64,000 bases of DNA from Paenibacillus sp. D2_2 (GCF_031199965.1 NZ_CP133605.1:2636501-2700500), one strand, 5' to 3'; positions 1 through 9,719 are shown, numbered from the stretch's first letter. Program-made: numbers and translations. The notes: a model not told the origin generated them from the sequence alone.

Positions 1-1
1 A

Positions 2-1261
2 TTAGGCTTAAGTATAAGCAAACAACTGGTTGAGCTTCATGGAGGAAGACTGGAAGTATCGTCTGTCCTAGGCAAAGGTTCTGAATTTACATTCTCATTA
101 CAACTTGCTTCTTTTGGAGCCGAGGTAGAGAATGAGACTTTTTCGATTTCTGATTCCTTTGCACAGATGGCTACAGAATTTATATCCGTACGAGAGGAAG
201 TTTCAGCTGATCAGGAAATAGCGGAAATCCCCTTTGTTATGAAGGCAACAGCTTCAGACGAAATGAACCGTGATCGTCCGCTGATATTAGTTGTTGATGA
301 TGATCCCGTCAACCTTCAGGTACTTGAAGCTATACTGCCCATGGATGAGTATGATACAACGATGGTAACTAGCGGTAAGGAAGCGCTGGCTATGCTGGAC
401 GCCAAAGAATGGGATCTGGTCATCTCTGATATTATGATGCCGCATATGTCTGGATATGAACTAACGCAGATGATACGTGAGCGTTTTACACTCACGGAGC
501 TTCCCATCTTGCTTCTTACGGCGAGAAGCCAACCGAAAGATATTCAATTCGGTTTCCTAGCGGGAGCGAATGATTATGTAACGAAGCCAGTGGAAGCGCT
601 AGAAATAAGATTGCGAATCGAGGCGCTCGTCACGATAAAACAAAATGTACAGGAACAATTGCAGTTAGAAGCAGCGTGGTTGCAAGCGCAAATTCAGCCT
701 CACTTCCTATTCAATGCTTTAAATTCAATCGCTGCATTAAGTGAAGTGAATCTGGGTAAAATGCAGGATCTGCTAAATGAGTTCAGTCATTTCTTGAGAA
801 GTAAATTCAGCTTTCAGAACATGGATGGACTTGTTCCCATCGAAGAGGAGCTCAGTCTAGTACGCTCTTATCTATATATTGAGAAGGTTCGGTTTGATGA
901 ACGACTAGAGGTGATATGGGAAGTCGATGGCTGTGAGGGCTTGAAAGTACCTTTCCTGTCGATCCAGCCTTTGGTTGAAAATGCGATAAGACATGGTATT
1001 ATGAAGCGCTCCCGTGGCGGAAAGGTAATCATTCGAATTTCTAATTATGACACGTATACAGAAATAACCGTTGAAGACGACGGGATCGGAATGGATGAAG
1101 TCCAATTGCAGCGTATTCTGGAGAGAAGAGCTGACCGCAGTACGGGAGTTGGTCTGATCAATACGGATCAGCGTCTAAAACGGCACTTCGGAACAGGACT
1201 TCATATTGAAAGTACGTTAGATTCAGGGACGAAGGTTACTTTTTATGTATACGACAGGTGA
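2..1261 (+). CDS. Hybrid sensor histidine kinase, 3' part (5' end outside window)
   Basis: Open from base 2, so the start lies upstream. The visible 419 residues begin inside a HATPase domain (LGLSISKQLVELHGG, then GKGSEFTFSL). A receiver domain follows at about residues 95-215, with the acidic DDD pocket, phosphoacceptor Asp in DLVISDIMMP and Lys in TKP. Next come a LytS-type kinase motif (QIQPHFLFNALNSI, with the His) and a second HATPase (N box LVENAIRHG, G boxes DDGIGMD and GVGLINT). This HATPase-REC-His_kinase-HATPase order is that of large Bacillales hybrid kinases whose N-terminus is usually a 7TMR-DISM membrane sensor. The protein should autophosphorylate and relay phosphate through its own receiver. 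The signal and partner regulator cannot be seen. It ends at TGA 1259-1261. Confidence 0.9.
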   Translation, partial: LGLSISKQLVELHGGRLEVSSVLGKGSEFTFSLQLASFGAEVENETFSISDSFAQMATEFISVREEVSADQEIAEIPFVMKATASDEMNRDRPLILVVDDDPVNLQVLEAILPMDEYDTTMVTSGKEALAMLDAKEWDLVISDIMMPHMSGYELTQMIRERFTLTELPILLLTARSQPKDIQFGFLAGANDYVTKPVEALEIRLRIEALVTIKQNVQEQLQLEAAWLQAQIQPHFLFNALNSIAALSEVNLGKMQDLLNEFSHFLRSKFSFQNMDGLVPIEEELSLVRSYLYIEKVRFDERLEVIWEVDGCEGLKVPFLSIQPLVENAIRHGIMKRSRGGKVIIRISNYDTYTEITVEDDGIGMDEVQLQRILERRADRSTGVGLINTDQRLKRHFGTGLHIESTLDSGTKVTFYVYDR

Positions 1262-1332
1262 GTGGTAATTCAAAATGATGCCCTATGGCGGATTCTTAAT
1301 ATTCATCGATTTACATTGGGAGGCCTGTGACC

Positions 1333-2414
1333 ATGCAGAACATTGTTGATTTACGTTTATTCAATCAGCTTATCTCTGGAGGGAAGCCAGATAAGCCTGA
1401 ACAGGTCGCAAAACATCTGGGTGCTTTGCAGGCACAAGACTATCATCAAGCTCTATGGGCCATTGGATTGCGCATGTCATCGGGTACAGTGGCGGACATT
1501 CGAGCAAAGCATTGCAGATCATAAAATTTTATTGACTTGGCCGATGCGCGGTACGATTCATTTTGTTCCTGCGGAAGATGTGAAATGGATGCTAAAACTA
1601 TTGGCTACGCGTACTCTGGCTAAGGATGCTCGAAGACAGAAGCAGTTGGAACTTAATCAGGAGATCATCGAACGCGTCAAGCAGATGTTCTATGATGTAC
1701 TGTGTGGGAACAAACGGAAAACTCGACCACAGCTTATGCAAATGTTGGAGGAAGAAGGGATCAGCACGAAGAACCAGCGGGGGTATCACCTTCTTTGGTA
1801 TCTTTCACAATCGGGTCTCATCTGTCAGGGGCCGAGGGAAGGCAAGCAGCAAACTTTTGTATTGTTGGAGGAGTGGGTGCCGAGTGCCAAGGAATTCTCC
1901 ATGGAAGAATCGATTGGGATACTCGCCGAACGTTATTTTACAGGCCACGGGCCTGCTACTGTTCAAGATTTTGCCTGGTGGGCAGGCATCACGCTCTCAA
2001 ATGCCCGACAAGGGATCGAAGCTGCTAAGTCCCGTCTGGTTTCGGATAAAATAAACGGTCAGGAGTATTGGTGGGCTGGGTCTTTACAAGATGGATCAAT
2101 GGAGGAAAGACCAAGCGTCTATCTTCTTCCGGGGTTCGATGAGTATTTGCTCGGTTATAAGGATCGTAGTGCGGTATTAAGAGCTGAATATGCACCCCGC
2201 ATTATTCCCGGTAATAACGGAATGTTTATGCCTACTATCGTCATCGATGGTCAGATCGCCGGAATATGGAAACGATCCATTAAGAGCAAAGGAATAGATA
2301 TCGAATTTGATTTTGTTTACTTCTCTAACAGGCAGAGAAGAGAGCATTATCAAGGCTGCCGAGCGATATTGTTCATTTATGGGGCTACCTTTAGCTCAGG
2401 TATCTTTTAAGTAA
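1333..2414 (+). CDS. AlkZ-like winged-helix DNA-binding protein (HTH_42), two frameshifts
   Basis: The reading frames join into one protein of about 360 residues of the HTH_42 (PF06224) family, which includes the interstrand-crosslink DNA glycosylases AlkZ and YcaQ. Residues 33-35 are QAQ, the position and form of the catalytic Q-x-Q/D motif as I recall it; TWPMRGTIHFV follows as in the family. Frame is lost near 1500, where removing one C gives VADIEQSIADHK, and again near 2337 in a GA-rich stretch. The second repair gives the family-like tail IIKAAERYCSFMGLP ending at TAA 2412-2414. ATG 1333 is preferred over GTG 1327 because GGGAGG at 1318-1323 is too close to the GTG. It may be intact with sequencing errors, or a pseudogene. 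Confidence 0.7.
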
Positions 2415-2750
2415 TATTAACATCTGGGCTTTTTGTACGAACCGCCGCTAATACGACGTCAATCGTATTTGTTGATTGAGAGAGGTAATCTCCTAAAGAA
2501 GCTCCGAGTGGACGAGTAAGAATGCGAGCAATCTAAAACGCTAATATTCCATCAAGTTTCAAGAATTTCCATGCTAAGAATACACAAGCGATGATAATGA
2601 TGACTGTTATTTCTGTAAGAAGATAACCAAGACCGAGTTGTTCAGAAAATAAATCGCCGACGGCAGTTTCTAATGCAAAGGTGAAAAGAATGGTGAGCCA
2701 ATAGAAAACTTCTCTTAAATAGTCTATGCATGAGATGATATAGTAAATAT
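2412..2750 (-). pseudogene. C-terminal remnant of a COG4705-type multi-pass membrane protein
   Basis: On the minus strand a fragment reads FYWLTILFTFALETAVGDL then EQLGLGYLLTE, then after an in-frame TAG (minus strand, at about 2535) IARILTRPLGASLGDYLSQ. From memory this matches the C-terminal third of COG4705 membrane-anchored proteins, where the stop position is normally Trp in AFWxAYILTRPLGAS. TGG to TAG is a one-base change. The first two thirds of the protein are missing and a run of AT repeats (2742-2759) lies near the break. Loss of the N-terminus plus a nonsense codon points to genuine decay rather than a sequencing slip. Confidence 0.7.
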
Positions 2751-2774
2751 ATATATAAGAAGGGGGCGATTGCA

Positions 2775-3764
2775 CTGCCAAATTTGCAATTTGGCACGTT
2801 TGTGCTGAATATCGAACTGTTAATTTATTTGATTGCTGGTATCATCGGCGTTCTGGCGGTTCGTTTTCGGGAAAGAGATCGTCCACATCAGGAGCGACTC
2901 GTATCGGACGCTTGGAATGCCGTCTTTCTATGGTTGATTGTTTGGAAGCTAAGCTTGATTTTGTTCGACTTCAAGGGGGTCATCCAGCATCCGCTCTCTT
3001 TAGTCTTCTTTAGCGGAGGGCTGAAAGGTGTCTTGATAGCGTCCATTGTTGCGGTCGCTTATTTATTTCTACGGAATTATCGCCGGGTAAGAAGCTGGGA
3101 GGCGATGTTGGTTGTAGTGAGCTGGGGGGCAGGGATGGCGGCGACTGCATTCCTCGGTTTCATTCTTCTAAGCGGCCCGTCCGGCGTAGCTGATTATTTG
3201 GGACTGGCTGTATCGGTTACATTACTTGCTTTCCTTCTTAGTCCGTCGACTAGGATCGCAGCCCAATCGCTTGGAGTTGTACTCATCGTCGTGATGTTAG
3301 GGGTTACGATACTCAATACAACGGGAGGCAAGAGTGTTCGCCAGGATCAAGCTGCTCCTGATTTCGAATTGACAGACTTAGACGGAAAATCTGTTAGACT
3401 ATCCGACTACCGTGGCAAAACCGTCGTCATGAATTTCTGGGCAACCTGGTGTCGTGTATGTCAAGCAGAGATGCCTCATATGGAGAGGTTTTATCAAGAT
3501 CAACAGAATCAGGACGACGTTGTCGTTCTATCTATCAATGCAACGAGCCAGGAGCGAAGCAGCGATAATGTAGAAAATTATGTAGATAAAGAAGGACTAA
3601 GCTTTCCTATCGTGCTGGACAAGGATGGAGACGTGTTGAAAGAATATAAGGTAACTGCGTATCCGACCACTTATATTATCGATCCTTCGGGTAACATCCG
3701 AGAGCGCTATCTGGGTGCGGTCAGCTTCGATAGTATTAAGAAGGCAGCGAATAGAGTGGATTAG
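2775..3764 (+). CDS. Membrane-anchored TlpA/ResA-like thioredoxin-fold protein
   Basis: The N-terminal half (about 185 residues) has five or six hydrophobic segments. The C-terminal half is an AhpC/TSA-Redoxin domain beginning QAAPDFELTDLDGK, with the active site WATWCRVCQAEMP; the two Cys are near residues 226 and 229 from the CTG start. The cis-Pro motif AYPTTYIID and GAVSFDSI follow as in TlpA, ResA and StoA. Role by family: an extracytoplasmic thiol-disulfide reductase, for example in cytochrome c or spore maturation. The start is uncertain. No ATG is available; AAGGGGGC at about 2759-2766 is well spaced for CTG 2775, while the next candidate, TTG 2784, is far. Monocistronic in appearance. 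Confidence 0.75.
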   Translation: MPNLQFGTFVLNIELLIYLIAGIIGVLAVRFRERDRPHQERLVSDAWNAVFLWLIVWKLSLILFDFKGVIQHPLSLVFFSGGLKGVLIASIVAVAYLFLRNYRRVRSWEAMLVVVSWGAGMAATAFLGFILLSGPSGVADYLGLAVSVTLLAFLLSPSTRIAAQSLGVVLIVVMLGVTILNTTGGKSVRQDQAAPDFELTDLDGKSVRLSDYRGKTVVMNFWATWCRVCQAEMPHMERFYQDQQNQDDVVVLSINATSQERSSDNVENYVDKEGLSFPIVLDKDGDVLKEYKVTAYPTTYIIDPSGNIRERYLGAVSFDSIKKAANRVD

Positions 3765-3908
3765 GGGATACTCCGAGATGAGCTGGTAATTTTAATAATT
3801 AAAATTCATACGAATCTTCCAGAGGAATTGTTCATGGTTGTACCGAAATATACTAGTACTGCTTCATCAAACATTTGGGCTATATGACCGAAAAGGAGCG
3901 TGCAAAGT

Positions 3909-4325
3909 ATGGAAGCAAAATTATCAAGTGAAGAGTCTGCATTGATCATGCAGAGTGTTCAGGATTTCTTGTCAAAAATACGAAGAGAGTGTGAAGACTC
4001 CTCAGATAAGGAGTTCCTCTCTCAACAGATTAAGGTTGCCCAATCGGTATTCGAACAAGTTCTTGATTTAAGATTATCAGATGATGGCAAGACGATCAGT
4101 ACTATAGGGGAAGTTCCAGTTAGAGATTTGGCGTTCAAAGCAAATTACACATATCATGGCCGAGATAAAATAACTAGAACGGGAAGTATTGTCGTAGAAG
4201 TTAGCCATAAGGCTTTCGTTAAGCAAGCTGTTAAAGATCGACTTCACAAGGATCGTGGCTGGGAACAAGGATGGATATTTGTAGGCTCGATTGAGCAAGT
4301 AGACAACATGGATGGAGCAAAATGA
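3909..4325 (+). CDS. Conserved hypothetical protein, paralogue of the gene at 63.5 kb
   Basis: 138-residue soluble protein with no signal peptide or membrane segment; I do not recognise a family. It is clearly paralogous to the protein at 63520-63933. Shared blocks include SVQDFLSKIR versus SVQDYLLKLR, AQSVFE, LSDDGK, FKANY, GRDK and RGWEQGWIFV versus RGWEKGWIFV. Well over half of aligned residues agree. Both copies also share the leader AAGGAGCGTGCAA. ATG 3909 is preferred over GTG 3900, which sits almost on top of the ribosome binding site. The N-terminus looks helical and the C-terminal half is basic/aromatic. Function unknown. Confidence 0.75.
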   Translation: MEAKLSSEESALIMQSVQDFLSKIRRECEDSSDKEFLSQQIKVAQSVFEQVLDLRLSDDGKTISTIGEVPVRDLAFKANYTYHGRDKITRTGSIVVEVSHKAFVKQAVKDRLHKDRGWEQGWIFVGSIEQVDNMDGAK

Positions 4326-4370
4326 ATTAGAGATTCCAAGTCCATATATCCAAATTGAAGGGAAGTTCAG

Positions 4371-4393
4371 GCCGCCAAGTAGGCGGCTTTTTC
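4371..4393 (+). terminator. Rho-independent terminator
   Basis: GCCGCC-AAGTA-GGCGGC followed by TTTTT, 46 bases after the hypothetical gene stop and just before the WYL regulator. Confidence 0.85.
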
Positions 4394-4417
4394 TATACTT
4401 TCAGGAGGGAAGTTAAA

Positions 4418-5366
4418 ATGAACAAAACCGAACGGCAGCTCGCTATTACGCTTGAACTGCAGCGGACTAAGATGCTCAAAGCGGAAGATTTGGCGGCTCA
4501 GTTTGAGACGAGTGTGCGGACGATATATCGTGATATTCAAGCCCTTAGCGAGGCCGGAGTCCCGATCGTTGGAGCTCCCGGACAGGGATATTCTCTGATG
4601 GAAGGGTATTTTTTGCCACCTGTCGGTTTTACGGCAGATGAGGCAGTAGCCTTACTTATGGGAACGGATTTTATCGAGCAGAAGTTGGATGGCGAATACG
4701 TCAGTGCTTCTAAGGCGGCCAGGCGGAAAATCGAAGCGGTTCTGCCGGAACAGGTGCGCGGCGAATCAGCGCGTGTACGGGAAACAATGCGCCTTCTTCA
4801 TATTAGAGAATCGGTAATGGGTCGGAAAGAGAAGGATTATCTTGGACAAGTACGGCGTGCGATTCTGGAACGTCGTAAATTAAGTTTTACGTATCTGAAA
4901 AAAATGTCAGAATTGGACGGGAAACGCGAAAGCAGGCGGGAGGTTGCTCCATACGGACTGGTGCTTGTTCAGGGAAACTGGATGTTGATTGCATACTGTG
5001 ATCTACGGCAGGATATCCGTCATTTCCGATTGTCACGGATGACGGAGCTTACCGTGTTAGAAGAGCGCTTTTCCATGCTGCCCGGATTTGACCTGAGCCG
5101 TTACCGCCCACCTGACGACCGAAACATGCGGATAGTGGTTCGGGTGAATCTTGATATTGCCGACAAAATCGCCGAGACCTGGTAATTTTTATATGGAAGC
5201 GATGGAGGCGCGGAAGGACAATTTTCTGGTCACTTTTCGCGTTAGGCATATGGAAGAATTGCTGCCTTATATCCTTGGCTGGGGTGGAGACGTCGAGGTG
5301 TTGGAACCAGAATCTTTCCGACTTCGCATTCGGTCAGAGGTAGAAAAAATACTAAAACGCTACTGA
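4418..5366 (+). CDS. YafY/WYL-type transcriptional regulator, one frameshift
   Basis: About 315 residues once joined. The N-terminal DeoR-like winged helix (residues 5-60, VRTIYRDIQALSEAGVPIV) is followed by QGYSLMEGYFLPP and a WYL-type ligand-sensing domain (LSFTYLKK, REVAPYGLVL, GNWMLIAYC, RHFRLSRM). WYL regulators bind DNA through the N-terminus and a ligand, often nucleic acid, through the WYL fold. Frame is lost near 5177: removing one C from ACCTGG gives IAETGNFYMEAMEARKDNF and reads on to TGA 5364-5366. Start ATG 4418 follows AGGAGGGA. The stop codon lies inside the following terminator stem. A sequencing error is more likely than inactivation, as the rest is undamaged. Confidence 0.8.
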
Positions 5367-5392
5367 CATACTGTTGTCAGTAGCGTTTTTTT
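5355..5392 (+). terminator. Rho-independent terminator overlapping the WYL gene stop
   Basis: Perfect 14-bp stem AAACGCTACTGACA with its complement at 5375-5388 and a T tract. The left arm contains the last codons of the regulator. Confidence 0.9.
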
Positions 5393-5436
5393 ATATTAAG
5401 AATATACCTACTATTTATTGATGAGGAGTTGTTTAC

Positions 5437-5988
5437 TTGATGAGAAGTACACAGGAAGCATTACAGGAGTTTGAAGCGACGGTAGAACGTTATTTACTCG
5501 AACTGGACAACCTCGATTTGAAGCAGACGCTTCAAAAACCGAACGAGGAGGAATGGTCCATCGGGCAAATGTATATGCATTTGATTCAATCGGCTCAATA
5601 TATGCAATTACAACATGTCGACCAATGTTTAACAGAAAGTAATGAAACCTTGGCTCACGAAGAAGAAAAAACGGAGCAAGGTAGGATCATATTCGAGCAA
5701 GGAAGTTTTCCTCCCATTCGGATTCGAGTCCCGGCTTCGCCTCAATACACTCCGCAGCAGCCGGAAAGCAAGGAACAACTTACGGAAGGGCTTCATAGTG
5801 TGGTAGAGCGGATGAGACGAACGGAACCCGCCTTGAGTCAGGCATCCCTACGGCACAAGATCGCTCATCCCAGATTCGGCGCGTTAAACGCCAAAGAATG
5901 GTTCTTGTTGGTCGAAATGCATTATCGGCATCACTTATCGCAGTTGGAACGTTTGAAAATGGAGCTTTCATCGACAAATAAAGTATAA
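5437..5988 (+). CDS. DinB-like superfamily protein
   Basis: 183 residues with the four-helix DinB_2 pattern. The N-terminal helix reads LQEFEATVERYLLEL, then come EEWSIGQMYMHLIQS (first His) and a C-terminal EMHYRHHLSQLERL (further His). Three His placed this way usually bind a metal in the family, which includes thiol transferases (BstA/YfiT-like) and DNA-damage-induced proteins; the substrate here is unknown. TTG 5437 or ATG 5440 could start it; GAGGAG at 5422-5427 suits both. It lies alone between two terminators. Confidence 0.8.
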   Translation: MMRSTQEALQEFEATVERYLLELDNLDLKQTLQKPNEEEWSIGQMYMHLIQSAQYMQLQHVDQCLTESNETLAHEEEKTEQGRIIFEQGSFPPIRIRVPASPQYTPQQPESKEQLTEGLHSVVERMRRTEPALSQASLRHKIAHPRFGALNAKEWFLLVEMHYRHHLSQLERLKMELSSTNKV

Positions 5989-5997
5989 TATACCAAA

Positions 5998-6039
5998 GAA
6001 CCACCGAAGGATGAAAATCCTGTTGGGTGGTTCTTTTTT
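5998..6039 (+). terminator. Rho-independent terminator
   Basis: GAACCACC at 5998-6005 pairs with GGGTGGTTC at 6025-6033, followed by TTTTTT. It ends the DinB unit. Confidence 0.85.
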
Positions 6040-6082
6040 CTTGCGTCTACTATGCCAGAATTACAGAAGGGGGCGATGAAGA

Positions 6083-7561
6083 ATGTTCCAAGATTTCAAA
6101 CTCGTCGACGATCGTCCGGTCGCGATACAAGTGAAAGAATACGTGAAACGTTTAATTATAAAAGGGGCGCTTCAAGCGGATCAGAAGCTGCCTTCTACAC
6201 GAGAAATGAGCGGATTGCTCAAGGTGAGCCGCAATACAATCATTGCCGCCTATGAAGGGCTGGAAGATGACGGATATACGTATGCTCTTCCTGGGAAGGG
6301 CAGTTATGTAGCTCAATTGGCTGCAGATAGTGGTCAGTCTGTTGCCTCCTCCGCCTGGCAGATAGACTGGAAGGCGAGAATGAACGAGTATGCCGGATCA
6401 GCTGTAGAGTTAGATATGATGAAGCAGGGCATCCGCGCTCAAAAAGGAACCATCTCATTTACCAGCATCGCTCCGGATGAGCATTTATTTGATCTCGGAG
6501 ATGTGAAGCGAGCCTTTATGGATCGGATGGCGATCGAAGGGCAGGTGCTGCTGAACTATGGCTATGCTAAAGGCTATAAGCCGCTGATCGATTATCTGAT
6601 GCGTTATATGGAGAATAAGGGAGTCGATATCAGCGGCAAAGATATGTTGATTACAAGCGGATTTACAGAAGGATTTGACATTGTGCTGTCGGCACTGCGT
6701 CCTTCTGGACGCCGTGGAGCGGCCCTTTGCGAGAATCCGACCCACCATACTGCAATCAAAAATATGAAGCTGCAGGGATTTGAAATTACCGGCATCCCGA
6801 TGGAACGAGACGGTATAGATGTGGAGTTGCTTGAGGCGGAATTAGAGAAAAAGGCACATCACTTCGATCTAGCTTATCTAACGCCTTCCTATCACAATCC
6901 TACAGGAATAGTCATGTCAGCGGCGAAGCGCAACGCTGTTGTGAGATTGATGATGCGTTATCAGATTCCGGTGATTGAGGATGGATTCAATGAGGAACTA
7001 CGCTATTCAGGATCGCATATCGCGCCTCTAATTGCGACTGCAGGCCAGGGGAATGGAGTCATATATATCGGTAGCTTCTCCAAGGTGCTGTTCCCTGGGC
7101 TAAGGGTAGGCTGGGTGCTTGCAGACAGGGCACTGATCGACAATCTGGAGAGCATTAAGCGTGCGCGTACGATTCATACATCAACAATCGATCAATCGAT
7201 TTTGTATCAATATTTGCTCAATGGCAATTTCGATAAATATGTTAAAAAAGCACGCACGGAGTATAAACGCAAATACGAGCTAACGAAGGCATGTTGTGAA
7301 GCGCATCTTCCTGAGGCGCAGCTATCGGGCGACGGGGGCCTACATCTGTTTCTTACCCTCCCGCCAACTGTTGATACACGTCAACTGTTAGATGCTTGTA
7401 CAAAACAGGGTGTTATTTTTACACCGGGAGACCGGTTCTTCATTCAAGAAGGCGAAGGGACGAATACATTGCGACTTGGGTTCTCACGGGTTACGGCTGA
7501 GAATATCGAGCGGGGGATTCAATTGATCGGCGAGCAGGTACGCCAAATTCTTAAGGCATAA
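6083..7561 (+). CDS. MocR/GntR-type regulator with aminotransferase domain
   Basis: 492 residues. A GntR winged helix lies at about 1-75 (VKEYVKRLIIKGAL, LPSTREMSGLLKVSRNTI), then a linker and a fold-type I aminotransferase domain. PLP-site features are visible: YLTPSYHNPTGIVMS (Asn), EDGFNEELRY (Asp) and SFSKVLFPGLRVGW (Schiff-base Lys). MocR proteins sense PLP or amino acids. The next gene, 26 bases downstream, is a D-Ala-D-Ala ligase, which recalls DdlR of Brevibacillus, a MocR regulator of ddl. I infer control of ddl by this protein. Start ATG 6083 follows AGAAGGGGGCG. Confidence 0.9.
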   Translation: MFQDFKLVDDRPVAIQVKEYVKRLIIKGALQADQKLPSTREMSGLLKVSRNTIIAAYEGLEDDGYTYALPGKGSYVAQLAADSGQSVASSAWQIDWKARMNEYAGSAVELDMMKQGIRAQKGTISFTSIAPDEHLFDLGDVKRAFMDRMAIEGQVLLNYGYAKGYKPLIDYLMRYMENKGVDISGKDMLITSGFTEGFDIVLSALRPSGRRGAALCENPTHHTAIKNMKLQGFEITGIPMERDGIDVELLEAELEKKAHHFDLAYLTPSYHNPTGIVMSAAKRNAVVRLMMRYQIPVIEDGFNEELRYSGSHIAPLIATAGQGNGVIYIGSFSKVLFPGLRVGWVLADRALIDNLESIKRARTIHTSTIDQSILYQYLLNGNFDKYVKKARTEYKRKYELTKACCEAHLPEAQLSGDGGLHLFLTLPPTVDTRQLLDACTKQGVIFTPGDRFFIQEGEGTNTLRLGFSRVTAENIERGIQLIGEQVRQILKA

Positions 7562-7586
7562 CGATAAATACAACAAATGAGGTGTC

Positions 7587-8529
7587 ATGATGAAGATAGG
7601 TGTAATTATGGGCGGTATTTCTTCTGAACGTGAGGTGTCACTACGGACAGGTGAAGAGATAATTCATCATTTGGATCGAAGTCGTTATGAGGTAGTTCCT
7701 ATTATCATTGATCAGCGAGCGGATTTAATCACTCAGGTTCAACAGACCAACATAGATCTTGCATTTTTAGCGTTGCATGGCCAATTTGGTGAGGATGGCA
7801 CGGTGCAGGGAGCGCTGGAGACACTGGGTATCCCGTACACGGGAAGCGGTGTTCTGGCTAGTAGCTTATGTATGAATAAGCAATTGTCGAAGATGCTGCT
7901 TAAGGCAGCGGGAGTGAGTACGCCTGTAGGTCTTTGTTGGCAGGGAATGGACGAATATGATCCACAGGCGGTAGAACAGTTGGGTTACCCGGTTATTGTG
8001 AAGCCGAATACGGGAGGATCCAGTATTGGTATCCAGCTTGTGCATAATGAAACTGAACTGCTTGCAGCAGTTCAGGAGGCTTGTACTTTAGATCAGACCA
8101 TATTGATTGAGCCCTATATTCAAGGGATGGAGATAACTTGTTCCATCGTTGATGGAGAGGTGCTACCTATTATTGGCATTCGCTCCGCTCATTCAGCATG
8201 GTTCGACTACACGGCAAAATATGAGGTTGGTGGCGCTGAGGAAAAAGTGATTGAGTTTCCTCCCGCGATCCAGCAGCGTGTGCGTGAGGCGGCGATTGCC
8301 ACCTATCGGCAGCTACAGTGCAAAGTCTATGCCAGGATCGATATGATTTTGTGTGAGGATATCCCTTACGTGCTAGAAGTCAACTCTTTACCTGGAATGA
8401 CCTCGGGCAGCCTGCTTCCGAAGAGCGCAGCGGCAGCAGGTATGAGCTTTTCACAGCTATTGGATCGGATCATTGACAGTTCGCTCCGCGAGCGGAGACA
8501 AGAATGGGGATGCTGCAGTATGTTTAGTG
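7587..8529 (+). CDS. ddl: D-alanine--D-alanine ligase
   Basis: ATP-grasp enzyme that joins two D-Ala for peptidoglycan. About 305 residues belong to it. Seen: GGISSEREVSLRTG, FLALHGQFGEDGTVQG, PYTGSGVLASSLCMNK, VKPNTGGSSIG, and the metal-binding tail YVLEVNSLPGMT. As written, the frame runs on without a stop into the aminotransferase, giving an apparent fusion. Adding one G to the G run at about 8504-8507 yields GMLQYV and a TAG at 8527-8529 overlapping the aminotransferase ATG at 8520. The fusion is therefore probably an artefact and the two genes are translationally coupled. Start: GAGGTGTC upstream, with ATG 7587 or the adjacent ATG 7590. Confidence 0.88.
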
Positions 8530-9703
8530 ATAAGGGTGCTGGGAGATTTTTGTCTTCAAATGTACAGAATATTAAGCCATCGGGTATCCGTGCTTTCTTT
8601 GATCTGAATGCAGCAGCCGGAGATACGATTGGCCTTGGAGTTGGAGAGCCGGATTTTGTGACACCAGAACGAGTTCGTGAAACTTGTATTCAGGCTTTGC
8701 GTGATGGGAAAACCAAATATACCTCTAACGCTGGCTTGATGGAGCTGCGGGAGGAGATAACGAGTTATTTGAATCGTAGCTTTGCACTTTCCTATGACCC
8801 TAATCATGAAATCTTCGTCACGGTCGGGAGTAGTGAAGCTGTCGACCTGGCGCTACGGACCGTTCTTGATCAGGGGGATGAAGTGCTGATTCCGGCACCA
8901 AGCTATGTTGCCTATGAACCGATTACTCATCTGCATGGGGGAAGATTGTCGAAGTGATGACAACTCCAGAGGAGCGGTTCAAGTTGACCCCGCAAGCATT
9001 GCAAGCGGCGATTACGCCTCATTCTAAGGTTTTGATGCTCAATTATCCGTGTAATCCGACCGGATCAGTGATGACAGAGCAGGATTGGCAGCCGATAGCT
9101 GAGCTTCTTATTAAGCATAATTTGGTTGTTATTTCAGATGAAGTATATGCTGAGCTGACTTTCGGAAGAAAGCATGTCAGTATTGCCTCATTGCCAGGCA
9201 TGAAGGAGCGAACGATCGTCATTAGTGGCTTTTCTAAAGCTTTTGCGATGACAGGTTGGAGAGTAGGTTATGCATGTGGTCCGCGTGAGTTAATAGCCGG
9301 CATGTTGAAAATCCACCAGTACACGGCGATGTGTGCTCCTACCATAGCACAGATCGCGGCGCTTGAATCATTGCGTCATGGTCTGGCTGCCAAGGACGAA
9401 ATGATGGCAAGCTACAATGAACGCCGTAAGTTGTTTGTGGGTGGGTTGAATACTATAGGATTAACTTGTCATGAGCCTGAGGGGACTTTCTATGCTTTTC
9501 CTTCCATTTCTTCTACTGGAATGACATCTGAACAATTTGCTCTGTGGTTGTTGAAGGAGGCGAAGGTGGCAGTTGTACCTGGTCATGTGTTCGGGTCCGG
9601 TGGAGAGGGCTTTATCCGCTGTTCGTATGCAACTTCACTTGTCGATTTGGAGAAGGCCCTGGAGAGAATGGCGAGGTTCGTACAGATCACGCAGGCGGTA
9701 TAA
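8520..9703 (+). CDS. Class I/II PLP-dependent aminotransferase, one frameshift
   Basis: About 395 residues of the aspartate/aromatic aminotransferase (AAT_I) family. It begins MFSDKGAG, then PSGIRAFFDL, GLGVGEPDFVTP, KTKYTSNAGLMELREEI and GSSEAVDLALR. Frame is lost in the GGGGG run at 8938-8942. Adding a G gives GGKIVEVMTTPEERFKL, then LNYPCNPTGSV, SDEVYAEL, the Schiff-base Lys in SGFSKAFAMTGWR, and a C-terminal Arg in FIRCSYA. The closest family in memory is the Bacillales PatA/AlaT-like group acting on aromatic, alanine or diaminopimelate precursors; the substrate is not certain. It overlaps the ligase and probably shares its transcript and MocR control, suggesting a role in D-amino-acid or cell-wall precursor supply. 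Confidence 0.85.
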
Positions 9704-9719
9704 TGGCTGAATATACAAA

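Noticed and set aside
1626-2054. Two overlapping plus-strand open frames of 108 and 142 codons
   Set aside because: Alternative frames of the AlkZ-like gene with no motif of their own.
3790-3804. Palindrome TTTTAATAATTAAAA
   Set aside because: Low-complexity AT sequence with no promoter or gene at a suitable distance; probably chance.
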